IMG/VR virus record: IMGVR_UViG_3300036790_000826 | Location: 1 to 52,985 of that record | Direction: 5' to 3' (one strand) | Length of the DNA: 52,985 nucleotides | Source: a virus | Part shown: positions 1 through 7,403 of the stretch, one piece after another | Layout: each line of letters begins with the position of its first letter | Position numbering within the stretch: position 1 is the first letter of the stretch | Program-made: the position numbers and the translations under genes | The notes under the pieces: model-generated | Told to the model about the DNA's origin: nothing | Seen by the model: only the letters and a program-made list of their open reading frames with translations | The model's database searches: none

Positions 1-66
1 CAGGCGCCGCCCACGGCTGTCCCGCTTCGCCCCCGTCTCCACAAGCTCTGCTGCGATCGTTTCCAT
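1..66 (-). CDS. Partial ORF at the window edge, possibly IS-associated
   Basis: An ATG on the minus strand at 66 opens a frame that runs off the left edge after 22 codons, beginning METIAAELVETGAK. The start is preceded by a purine-rich stretch (GCGGGA). From memory, the beginning resembles small accessory proteins of IS66-type insertion sequences, but 22 residues are too few to prove it. It lies downstream of the tape-measure gene where more tail genes would be expected, so an insertion may have truncated the phage remnant here. Confidence 0.3.
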   Translation of the reverse strand, partial: METIAAELVETGAKRDSRGRRL

Positions 67-98
67 TCCCGCAGCTTAGCGGAAATTCGATCAGCCGA

Positions 99-2681
99 CT
101 ACGAGGCGACTGACCGGACGCTTACGAGCTTGCCGACGCGCAGGGCTTCGACGGCAGCGACGCCGCCGTGGTTGGCCACGTCCTGCTCGTTGAAAACGAC
201 CTCGCGGCGGTGGACGAGGCCAGCGACTTCATCTGAGTCGCCGTTGCCCGTATAGCCGCCGACCTTGAATAGAGCCATGCCTTGCACGGCTGCCATCGCG
301 CCGCCCACGGCGACAGGGGCCATGGCGGCAGCGCCGCCCCACGAGGCGATGGTGGCGAGGGTCGCAGGCGCAGCCCAAATGGCAGACATACCCATTGCGG
401 TCGCTGCATTGGCGGCTAGCGCGGCAGCACGCAGGGAATTGCCCAAGGCGAATTCGATCACCTTGCGGGCAACCCACTGGACCGAAGCCTGAACGATGGC
501 CTGCACAACCTGCGTCGTGATCGTCGAAGCGACCGAGGCGAGGGCCTGATGCCACGTTTTGGTTTTCATTATCAACGCGGTGATGTTCGAGGACACCGAG
601 TTGAGGGCTGAATTCATCACGCCGGAAATCTCCGAGCCGATGGACTTGAAGCTGTTCGTGAGCTTCACGAGACCGGAGGTCATGTCGCCAAAGAACGAAC
701 CCGGCGCGGTCTGGGACATTTCCTTGGGCAGGGTGACCTGCTGGCGCTCCTGGAGCCGCTTTAGCTCGTCCTGCGCCTGAGCCTTGGTTGCGGACCCATC
801 AGGCTCCGTCTCGACGCGCTTCTTGGCGATGGCGATGTCCTCGGCGATTTGCTGCTCCTCGCGCTTATATTCGAGGTAGAGCAGTTCCTTCTTTTGCCGG
901 TCGGTCAGATACTCGTCCTCTTTGATCGAATCGACGGCGGCTTGGTCGGCACGCTGCTGCTCCTGAGAGGCGGCAGAGCGCTTCGCGGCAAGTTCCTTCT
1001 CGGCCTGTTTCTCCTTTTTGTCGGCGGCCTCCTGCGCCTTTTTGTTCTCCGCTTCCTCGGCCTTAGCCTCTGCATCCTGCGTCGCAAAAATCTCGTGCTC
1101 CACCTGCGCGATCTTGCCCGCCATTTCGAGACGGAAGGTGTAGGCGGCCTGCTGCGCCTCGCTCTGCTTGGACGGGTCGCTGGCCTCGTTCGACCCAAGG
1201 TAGCGCTCGGGCCGCGAGTCAGGGCCGTTGAGCTGCGCCGTCAGCGAAGCCTTCTTCGCGAGGAGCATGTTGATGTATTCGGACTTGTCGGCTTCCTTGA
1301 AAGCCGCCTCAACGCGGGCCTCCTCCTGCGCCTGAATCTCGGGGCCTTTCTTGACCAACGCATCGCGGGCGGCTGCTGCCTCGCGTGTAAACGCTGCGGC
1401 GCGTGCCTCCATTTGGGCCTCAAGGTCCTTCTGCTTGTTCAGCTCGATCTGCTTTTGGCCCTCGGATTGGAGAAGGGAAAGCCGCTGACGGGTCAGGTCG
1501 ATCAACTCGACGATATTGCCCGTTGACGTATTGTCATCATCACCAATGGCACTGCCCGAACTGGCGAGCTGCCTGATGTTCTTCCATCCTTGATCGGTTG
1601 CCGAATCTATATCGGACTGACTCCGCACGTTATCGGCCTGAGCGCTGAATTGATCGAATTGCTTGCGACCAGCAACAGCCTCCTGCTGCGGCCCTGTCAG
1701 CGGCTGTCTTCCGTCTATAACGTCCGCAAGATCAGTGAGCTGGCCGATGCTCGCTTGCGCACCCAAGGAAAGGAATCTGACGGTCTGTTTAAACGCATCG
1801 CTGCTCGTCAGCGCTATGAGGGACTTTAGCAGTTCCTTGTAGGAAACAGCGAGGTCTGCTGTCGCGTCAGAAGCCGACTGCGCCGTCGTAGCGTTCAGAC
1901 GCTCTTGCAGGATCGTGATGTTCTCCGCGCTGGCCGTCACAGCCTCGGTGAAAGCGTGGAGCTTCTGATTCAGAAACTCGTAGAGCTGGCCTGCCTCGCT
2001 CGCGGCCTTGAGGTCGGCGTCGGTGATCCCGAGGCTGCGCCCAGCGACCGTGCGGTTGGCGACGCCGTTCAGGATGTCGGCAATGTCGCGGGTCGCCCTG
2101 AAACCTTGGATGCCGAGCGTCGTCATCGCCCGGTTGAGCGTGACAGACAGCTCGATCTGCTTGTTGAGGTCGGTGATCCCGCCCTTGAACATAGCACCGA
2201 CCGTGGCGGTGTACTGCTCGGCCAGGGCGGGGAAGCTCAGGCCGAACTGAGCCGACTTCGCCTTGAGCTTGTCGATGACATCGCCCGATGCCTCAAGGGC
2301 CTGCTGGAAGGTGTGGTAGCGCTCAGGGTCGAATTCTTGGAGGGCTGCCGCGATGCCTGTCTTTGCGTTCTCCATTTCCGCCGTGAACTGGATGCCCTCA
2401 GAGAGGACACCCTTAATCGCGCCAGATATTGCTCGGACAGCGGCGACAACACTCATCGCAGCAGTCGCGCCTGCCGTTAGCCCTGCGCCCATTCCGAAAC
2501 TGCCAAAGAATTGCTCGCGGAACGTGTCGCCGAAGCCAGCGGCCTCCTTAGCGGCAGCATTGATGCCGCCCATGGAGAACTTGGCTGCGTTCTGGAGGTC
2601 GAGGAACGCTTCCTGAGCTTTCTTTATGCCCTCCAGATTTGCACTAACCTTGAGGAGAATGTCTGCTTGTCCGTCGGCCAT
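99..2681 (-). CDS. Phage tail tape measure protein (remnant phage)
   Basis: An 860-residue protein with the tape-measure layout. An N-terminal segment is followed by a hydrophobic Gly/Ala stretch (about residues 55-95), a long charged helical region rich in Ala, Glu, Lys and Gln (about 400-640, coiled-coil-like), and a hydrophobic C-terminal part with SAIWAAP and a GGYTGNG segment near residue 820. The protein would set tail length and pass through the membrane at infection. The C-terminal 100 residues are clearly like those of the second tape measure in this window (42141-45188), for example SAIWAAPATLATIA against SAIWAAPAALATIA. It is the last gene of a minus-strand series starting near 4757. 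No other tail gene is visible beside it, so this is a remnant or a satellite. Confidence 0.8.
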   Translation of the reverse strand: MADGQADILLKVSANLEGIKKAQEAFLDLQNAAKFSMGGINAAAKEAAGFGDTFREQFFGSFGMGAGLTAGATAAMSVVAAVRAISGAIKGVLSEGIQFTAEMENAKTGIAAALQEFDPERYHTFQQALEASGDVIDKLKAKSAQFGLSFPALAEQYTATVGAMFKGGITDLNKQIELSVTLNRAMTTLGIQGFRATRDIADILNGVANRTVAGRSLGITDADLKAASEAGQLYEFLNQKLHAFTEAVTASAENITILQERLNATTAQSASDATADLAVSYKELLKSLIALTSSDAFKQTVRFLSLGAQASIGQLTDLADVIDGRQPLTGPQQEAVAGRKQFDQFSAQADNVRSQSDIDSATDQGWKNIRQLASSGSAIGDDDNTSTGNIVELIDLTRQRLSLLQSEGQKQIELNKQKDLEAQMEARAAAFTREAAAARDALVKKGPEIQAQEEARVEAAFKEADKSEYINMLLAKKASLTAQLNGPDSRPERYLGSNEASDPSKQSEAQQAAYTFRLEMAGKIAQVEHEIFATQDAEAKAEEAENKKAQEAADKKEKQAEKELAAKRSAASQEQQRADQAAVDSIKEDEYLTDRQKKELLYLEYKREEQQIAEDIAIAKKRVETEPDGSATKAQAQDELKRLQERQQVTLPKEMSQTAPGSFFGDMTSGLVKLTNSFKSIGSEISGVMNSALNSVSSNITALIMKTKTWHQALASVASTITTQVVQAIVQASVQWVARKVIEFALGNSLRAAALAANAATAMGMSAIWAAPATLATIASWGGAAAMAPVAVGGAMAAVQGMALFKVGGYTGNGDSDEVAGLVHRREVVFNEQDVANHGGVAAVEALRVGKLVSVRSVAS

Positions 2682-2700
2682 GGCGGTGAGTGGTTGAGGG

Positions 2701-3021
2701 TTACTCGGAGATGTTTTCGACTGCCTGCGCTGCGAAAGCTGCGCCCGTAGGCGTGGCTATCCATTGCTGAAACACGCGCATGGCTTCGTCGTTGGTCAGC
2801 TTGTCGGCCCGCTTGAAGGCAAATTTAGGATGCCTCTCCCGAATTGAGCGCACGTCCCCTTTGTCGGCTTCGGTCGGGATACTGCCATCGAACGCAGCAC
2901 TTTCCCAAACCAGCCTCCCGGCTTCGAGTTGGTGCTTGGTCATCTTCCAGCCCAGCTTGAAGGTTTGGACGAACCGTCCGTTGTTGGCCTTCGACCCGGA
3001 ATTCCTTGTTTGGGTTTTCAT
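2701..3021 (-). CDS. Hypothetical phage protein
   Basis: A 106-residue protein beginning MKTQTRNSGSK. I chose the ATG at 3021 because it overlaps the stop of the upstream gene in an ATGA arrangement; an in-frame start further upstream at 3093 would overlap that gene deeply. It is basic in the N-terminal half, with no membrane segment and no motif I recognise. Its position between an HTH protein and a tape measure suggests a phage structural or assembly role, but this is inference. Confidence 0.6.
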   Translation of the reverse strand: MKTQTRNSGSKANNGRFVQTFKLGWKMTKHQLEAGRLVWESAAFDGSIPTEADKGDVRSIRERHPKFAFKRADKLTNDEAMRVFQQWIATPTGAAFAAQAVENISE

Positions 3022-3632
3022 ACCTTGGGTTCTCCACTTGGCGGGCATGTCGTTCCAGACGCAGCAACCTCGCGGCAGAATTCGGCCCACCATTCCCTAA
3101 GTCTTATTTCGATCTGGAATGCCTTCAGCCCCTTCAGTCGCCGAGCAAGGTTGCTAAATCGTGGCCCTTTAAATCTGGGTTTCCCTTTGGATGTACGTCC
3201 ATGCGCCTCGATCCATTCCTTCCATTGGGCGACATTCCAAAATCCATCGGACCGGGGTATTGGTGCCCCTAAAATGCGCCAACGCTGCACGGTCTTGCGC
3301 GTGACCCCGAGTATCAGCGCCAGCTCTACTTGATTTCGAGCCCACCCATCCTCAGCTAAACGATACACTCTCTTCGGTCTCCCAACCTTTGGTGGTTGGC
3401 CCGTCTGTTGAGTTCGCGGCTGTGCCGTCTCAAGAATGTACCTCTGTGACGGTGTAAGTTCTCGGCCTTTAGAGCTGTCCTGAATCGATTTGGCTAAAAT
3501 CTGACGCCTCGCAGTGTCGACAGGACTGCCCCTCGTCCGCACGCGGATCTCGGATTCCGGGTCGGTATTCTTGTCTGGTGACCAAATCGGTGCGCCTGTC
3601 CCCCCCGGAGCTGCTTGATATTCGTCAGCCAT
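3018..3632 (-). CDS. HTH-domain phage protein, possibly terminase small subunit-like
   Basis: A 204-residue protein with a helix-turn-helix in the middle (about residues 105-130, around NQVELALILGVTRKTVQRW) followed by a WKEWIEAHGR segment. This is the pattern of Nu1-type or MerR-like DNA-binding domains of phage packaging or regulatory proteins. The N-terminal 90 residues are polar and likely flexible. It sits directly after a replication-like gene (6-bp gap) and overlaps the next gene by 4 bp, so all are probably cotranscribed. A DNA-binding role is well supported; the terminase assignment is only a guess, since no large terminase gene follows. Confidence 0.6.
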   Translation of the reverse strand: MADEYQAAPGGTGAPIWSPDKNTDPESEIRVRTRGSPVDTARRQILAKSIQDSSKGRELTPSQRYILETAQPRTQQTGQPPKVGRPKRVYRLAEDGWARNQVELALILGVTRKTVQRWRILGAPIPRSDGFWNVAQWKEWIEAHGRTSKGKPRFKGPRFSNLARRLKGLKAFQIEIRLREWWAEFCREVAASGTTCPPSGEPKV

Positions 3633-3638
3633 GGTGAA

Positions 3639-4388
3639 TTAAACCCGCCTGTAGGGGTCTGCTGGCTGCGAAGGTTTCTGCGGCAGATCGGTGCCCTCGG
3701 GCTCGCGCAATCCCTGCCACCCCTTGAAGATCGTGAATTCGATGGCACGGATAGCCCGTGCTAGACCGATGCCGACGCACCATTTCAAACCCTGCGACTC
3801 AGAGGTGGGCTTGAGCGGCTTTTTGATTTCGATCCGGTGCTGACGCCAGGACTCCCAGGCTTTCTCGAACTCGGGTGTCCGCAGCTCCAAAGGAATTTCA
3901 GCACCCACACTGGCTGCGCCGGTAGGCGCATAGTTCGCTTTTTCTGCTTGTAGGATGCTTGAAGCATCCTTCGAGGATGCTTCGGGATGCTTCCTAGTCT
4001 TGTCTATGTCTAGTCTTGTCTCCGTCTTTGTCTCTCGGTTCAGAGACCACCTGGCTTCGGCGGCCTGCTTCGCCCGGTTCCGATAGAGCGCCAGCTTTGC
4101 CCCGTAGCGCTCGTTCCAACCCACGGCTGTTTGGCCGTCCTCGCTGATGAAGCCACAATCTTTCAGTGCCTTGGCGAGAAGTTGAGCGTCCCCGTCAAAT
4201 TCGAGCACATCCTTAAGATCCTCCGCTGAGAGGTCTGACACGTCATCCGACTCGCGCTCCATGCAGTAGGACCATAGGCGTGGCGGAACCCAAAATGCAT
4301 CGGTCCCGATGACCCGCTTCAGCCGCAAGGTCTTCGGGTGCCGGTAAAAGGAGGATTCGTGTTGAATCCATTTAGCCACGGCTACCAC
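3639..4388 (-). CDS. Phage replication initiator-like protein
   Basis: A 249-residue protein with a GTG start. The first 110 residues (KWIQHESSFYRHPKTLRLK, then a winged-helix-like segment ending in NERYGAKLALYRNRAKQAAEARW) match the general pattern of phage replisome-organiser N-terminal domains. A low-complexity linker full of Lys, Thr and Ser follows. The C-terminal part (TPEFEKAWESWRQHR onwards) resembles the C-terminal domain of phage DnaD- or Rep-like proteins. It probably bound a phage origin and recruited host helicase. It overlaps the 48-codon ORF upstream. The linker DNA (3957-4010) carries an imperfect run of GATGCTT repeats. Confidence 0.6.
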   Translation of the reverse strand: MVAVAKWIQHESSFYRHPKTLRLKRVIGTDAFWVPPRLWSYCMERESDDVSDLSAEDLKDVLEFDGDAQLLAKALKDCGFISEDGQTAVGWNERYGAKLALYRNRAKQAAEARWSLNRETKTETRLDIDKTRKHPEASSKDASSILQAEKANYAPTGAASVGAEIPLELRTPEFEKAWESWRQHRIEIKKPLKPTSESQGLKWCVGIGLARAIRAIEFTIFKGWQGLREPEGTDLPQKPSQPADPYRRV

Positions 4389-4518
4389 TCCCCTTTCTGC
4401 GCATTGCGTGGGTACGAGCCCGCATCATCGCAAAGCCGCTGGCCGGATTCTTGTAGAGCAAACCCCACTTCGCCAGGGTGTGGCGTCGCATGCGGTTTAG
4501 CCGAAGAGCGCTTTTCAC
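4372..4518 (-). CDS. Small basic protein, hypothetical
   Basis: A 48-residue ORF with a GTG start that overlaps the stop of the upstream 80-residue gene (GTGA), and whose own end overlaps the start of the replication-like gene. It is strongly basic (about a quarter Arg/Lys) and begins MKSALRLNRMRRHTLAKWG. It fills what would otherwise be a gap in a tightly packed operon, which is the main reason to accept it. Function unknown; a DNA- or RNA-binding role would fit its charge. Confidence 0.45.
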   Translation of the reverse strand: MKSALRLNRMRRHTLAKWGLLYKNPASGFAMMRARTHAMRRKGSGSRG

Positions 4519-4757
4519 TTTGCCTCCGCTTCGACAGCCGCAGGGCCGTTTAAACGCTCAATGAGCGCGATCGCCTGAGCAACGGGGAGAAGAACCCGGC
4601 CAGCTCGCTGGCGTCCGGGAAGTCGAGGTCTAACAAGCCGAATAAGGCCCTTCGATTCAGCCAGCCGCCACCAGCTTTGCGACATGTTGCATACGGGATC
4701 ACCCCCGCTTTTGGGTAGCTGAATGAATTCGGGATGATTCGCTTCGGTCGATTTCAT
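4515..4757 (-). CDS. Small HTH/excisionase-like DNA-binding protein
   Basis: An 80-residue protein, the first gene of the remnant's minus-strand operon. The middle (MSQSWWRLAESKGLIRLVR followed by a basic GRQRAGRVLLPVAQAIALIERL) has the layout of MerR/excisionase-type winged helices that read a short recognition helix. It could be an excisionase or an early regulator. The assignment rests on pattern only. Confidence 0.5.
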   Translation of the reverse strand: MKSTEANHPEFIQLPKSGGDPVCNMSQSWWRLAESKGLIRLVRPRLPGRQRAGRVLLPVAQAIALIERLNGPAAVEAEAK

Positions 4758-5331
4758 AGGTTCAAGGAAGTGGCATTGAGTTGGTGGAGCTGTACACCAT
4801 GGCTCTAATGTCGCTTTGGCGTCGTTTTGGGGCGCGTGCCTGATGGCGTTTTCGTGGTCGCCAAGAGAGCTGCAAATCGCGCCTCGTGCGTCCTATGGGA
4901 ATGGCCAACTTTGCCATTCCTTTGGCTCTTGCGGCCTTTCGCGGGCGAAATTGGGTCCCCAATGAGGGTCTGGGCTTCAAAAGACCAAGGAATTGGTCAG
5001 AAGTCCCAAGCCAATGCCCCTAGAGGCCCAACCCAGCGGAATGTATCAATGGCAACCCATAGAGCGAAAAGCGCGCCTTACTCTCGGCCAGCGACCTGCC
5101 CCGGCAGCCAAGCGCAACATGGGACTCCCATTTTTTCATCGCATGCAGATGACAAGGGCCCTCGTGGCGGAACCAGCCCGCCGGGGGTGGGCCAAAGAGA
5201 TTCCTTAGGGGGGCAGGCCCTAGAATTAATGCAGGGCTACGTTCGTCGGTGGAACGGCGCGAACACCCGGCCCCGTGACGAGACTTGAGTCGCTGCAGCT
5301 TCGCGCTCTAGTACCCGCCCAAAGAAACCCG
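4758..5331. other. Intergenic region between the phage remnant and the PIN gene
   Basis: 574 bases without a convincing gene. It must hold the promoter of the leftward remnant operon. A perfect 8-bp hairpin is visible: GGAATGGC at 4898-4905 pairs with GCCATTCC at 4913-4920 across a 7-base loop; it could be an operator or an attenuator. Frames on both strands through this stretch have shuffled-looking composition and no ribosome-binding site. Confidence 0.5.
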
Positions 5332-5763
5332 ATGGGCTACATGCTCGACACTTCAGTCTTCAACCGGATTCTGCAAGGCCGCCTTGCGTTGGAGGCCGTG
5401 CCTTATGATGGAGGGATCTTTGTCACCCAGATCCAAAGCGACGAGCTGACCAAAACCGGCGCCAAGGACGAGCAGCGAATGAAGGACCTTTTGGCTGTGC
5501 TAGCGACGCTCGGTCCAATGACGATTCCTACCGAGACGGGGGTGGTGGGCTACGTCAAAATCGGTGAATTCAAGATTTCCAGTGGCGTGAAGTTTTCTGA
5601 AATCAAAGCCGCGATGGAGCGAATTCAGCCGAAGAAAGATCACACAAACGATGCGCTCATTGCGGAGGCAGCCTTGTTGAACGGCCATACCCTGGTAAGC
5701 TCCGACAAGGCACTTTGTGCGGCCTTCGAGGAAATCGGCGGCAAAGTATATCGAATCGCTTGA
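5332..5763 (+). CDS. PIN-domain protein (putative RNase)
   Basis: A 143-residue protein from the ATG at 5332 (MGYMLDTSVFNRIL). The PIN hallmarks are present: a first Asp in LDTSVF (residue 6), a DE pair in IQSDELTKT (37-38), an Asp-containing NDALIAEAALLNGH helix, and a terminal Asp in SSDKAL. PIN proteins are metal-dependent ribonucleases, often VapC-like toxins. No VapB-type antitoxin is visible next to it, so it may be an orphan effector or not a toxin. An in-frame upstream ATG at 5275 exists, but only the later start places the first catalytic Asp where PIN domains have it. It lies convergent to the defence-like operon. Confidence 0.75.
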   Translation: MGYMLDTSVFNRILQGRLALEAVPYDGGIFVTQIQSDELTKTGAKDEQRMKDLLAVLATLGPMTIPTETGVVGYVKIGEFKISSGVKFSEIKAAMERIQPKKDHTNDALIAEAALLNGHTLVSSDKALCAAFEEIGGKVYRIA

Positions 5764-5836
5764 TCTGCTACTTTTACCCCGGACGTTTCGGGGCCTAATC
5801 GCGCCAGCGAAACCCGTAAAGGTAGCCTCGCCAGCG

Positions 5837-6076
5837 CTAACTGGGTTTTCCTACCACGCGCACAAATTCGCCGTTATCGACCCTCTGAAACGTGCCCTCA
5901 TCAACATAATTCAAATCGTAGCCGTCACTAGTAACTGCTTCGCTCAAAGCCCCAAGGGTCTCTTGGTGGCCATGGCGCATATCGCTTGTATCGATAATCT
6001 CCCTGTAAACTAGAATTAGGCACTCAGCCCCCGAATCGTAACGACCAAGCAATCTCTGGGTTAGACGTTTGCTCAT
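5837..6076 (-). CDS. Small hypothetical protein at the end of the defence-like operon
   Basis: A 79-residue protein (starts MSKRLTQRLLGRYDSGAECL), 46 bp downstream of the HNH gene and on the same strand. It is mixed helix/strand in appearance, acidic, with no signal peptide or membrane span and no motif I recognise. Unlike the six genes before it, it does not overlap its neighbour, so it may or may not belong to the system. Confidence 0.5.
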   Translation of the reverse strand: MSKRLTQRLLGRYDSGAECLILVYREIIDTSDMRHGHQETLGALSEAVTSDGYDLNYVDEGTFQRVDNGEFVRVVGKPS

Positions 6077-6122
6077 AGACTTGGCTCATTAGCCAAATCG
6101 GTTGGCTAACAATAGTCCAATT

Positions 6123-6767
6123 CTACTTCATTCCGCTCAATGCCGCCTCAGCGAGATCCAGAGCATGAAGTGCCTGCCTTGCTGTCGTTGCGTGTGGCGT
6201 GCCGACCTCATCCGCAACAATCCGCTCCCATTGCGGACGACACCTTGCGGCGTAGGCTCTGAACTCCGCCTCTAATATTGCTTTTTCGCGGAGCCGCTTT
6301 AGCAATGGGCGATTGAGTCTAAGGATTCTGATTTGATATTCTGCAGGCGGCTTAAGCGCATTTACGGTCCCATCGCCGTCGACTTCAAAAAAGTTCAATC
6401 GATTTTCGATGAAAGGCTCGATCCAGCCTTTTTCACCATCGAAAGGCAAAGAGGGATCCTCTGTTGGCCAATGGTCACTCTTGAATCTATTACAGATCCC
6501 ACAGGAATGAACCAGGTTTTTAGGATCGTCGCGCAGATGCTCAAATCGCCTCTCGTTATTCGGACCAAAGGGCTTGCGCCACGGGCGAAAATGATCGGTC
6601 TCCATGCCATGTATGCCGCCGAATGAATCTTGGTGGCTACCGCAGTACCCGCAGTACTCGCGGCAGTCTTCGGAAATAGCCACCCGGTATCTCGCATAGC
6701 CATAATAAGCCCCATCGGGCCTAGTCTCATACGGGTCTCGTCGGGTGAGAGGTCCGAAATAGGCCAT
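6123..6767 (-). CDS. HNH endonuclease
   Basis: A 214-residue protein with a zinc-supported HNH nuclease core: Cys39-x2-Cys42, the ETDHF segment with Asp58-His59, Asn84 in the KNLVHSC stretch, and Cys89-x2-Cys92-Asn93. This spacing is typical of HNH proteins of restriction and defence loci that cut double-stranded DNA. The C-terminal 80 residues are helical (an EYQIRILRLNR segment follows a conserved-looking W/F-rich linker). Its ATG comes immediately after the stop of the receiver gene, which argues for coupled translation. I infer it is the nuclease effector of the operon. Confidence 0.85.
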   Translation of the reverse strand: MAYFGPLTRRDPYETRPDGAYYGYARYRVAISEDCREYCGYCGSHQDSFGGIHGMETDHFRPWRKPFGPNNERRFEHLRDDPKNLVHSCGICNRFKSDHWPTEDPSLPFDGEKGWIEPFIENRLNFFEVDGDGTVNALKPPAEYQIRILRLNRPLLKRLREKAILEAEFRAYAARCRPQWERIVADEVGTPHATTARQALHALDLAEAALSGMK

Positions 6768-7403
6768 CTATAGAGGTAGATTGCCCGCCCTAATCAGGCC
6801 TTTAACAGTTTCCACAGCTCTTGCTAGATTCTGCTCCTTTGCTCTCTCTTCGGCGAGAACAGCCGCCGTAGCCTCCCCCTCAAGTCGGTCCATTTCGGTT
6901 TGCTCCTCAGGTGTAAGGGCTTCGCGCAGGCTCTTGACCAACAAATCATGAAATCGGCTTTCTCGGTCGTTGCGGACGTCGTTAAACACGTCCAGATGCC
7001 GAAGCATTCTCGCTTTGACTGTTTTCGCCTCCTCGCTATTCGCGTCCTCAATATCCTCCTTTCCGATGATGTTTTCGACCAGGTGCTCGCATCCTGCGAA
7101 GTCTTGGCGCTCTCTCGAATGACCTGTCAGAATATATATGGGCATCTTCCCGTCTATGCCGCGTAAGTGGCTCGCGAGATCTGTCCCATTGTATCCAATA
7201 CCACCGCCTTTCATTCGTTGATCTAGAATGAAAGCAGCCGTGTCTGGCTTAGCTAGAAGCTCGTTGTAATCTGCCATAGCATGCAATGGCTCTTGGGCTA
7301 TTACTTGAATTTCCGGGTTGTCCAATAGGCTAATAAGGCCCCGAACATTGGCACGCCGAGCTGCCGCGTCCTCGTCGACAAAATAGATCCTGTTTCGCTT
7401 CAT
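6768..7403 (-). CDS. Response-regulator receiver protein
   Basis: A 211-residue protein with a receiver domain in residues 1-120: acidic pair Asp10/Glu11 (FVDED), phosphoacceptor Asp61 (AFILDQRM), Thr93 (YILTGHS) and Lys115 (NIIGKED). The remaining 90 residues are charged and helical (around TPEEQTEMDRLEGEATAA), with no HTH or other output domain that I can see. Output may therefore be by protein contact rather than by DNA binding. Its start overlaps the stop of the ATPase/kinase gene by 4 bp and the HNH gene follows without a gap, so the receiver sits between sensor and nuclease both in gene order and, by inference, in signalling. Confidence 0.85.
   Translation of the reverse strand: MKRNRIYFVDEDAAARRANVRGLISLLDNPEIQVIAQEPLHAMADYNELLAKPDTAAFILDQRMKGGGIGYNGTDLASHLRGIDGKMPIYILTGHSRERQDFAGCEHLVENIIGKEDIEDANSEEAKTVKARMLRHLDVFNDVRNDRESRFHDLLVKSLREALTPEEQTEMDRLEGEATAAVLAEERAKEQNLARAVETVKGLIRAGNLPL

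Noticed and set aside
4827-5288. Frames on both strands between the remnant and the PIN gene
   Set aside because: No ribosome-binding site, odd composition and no operon fit; left as intergenic.
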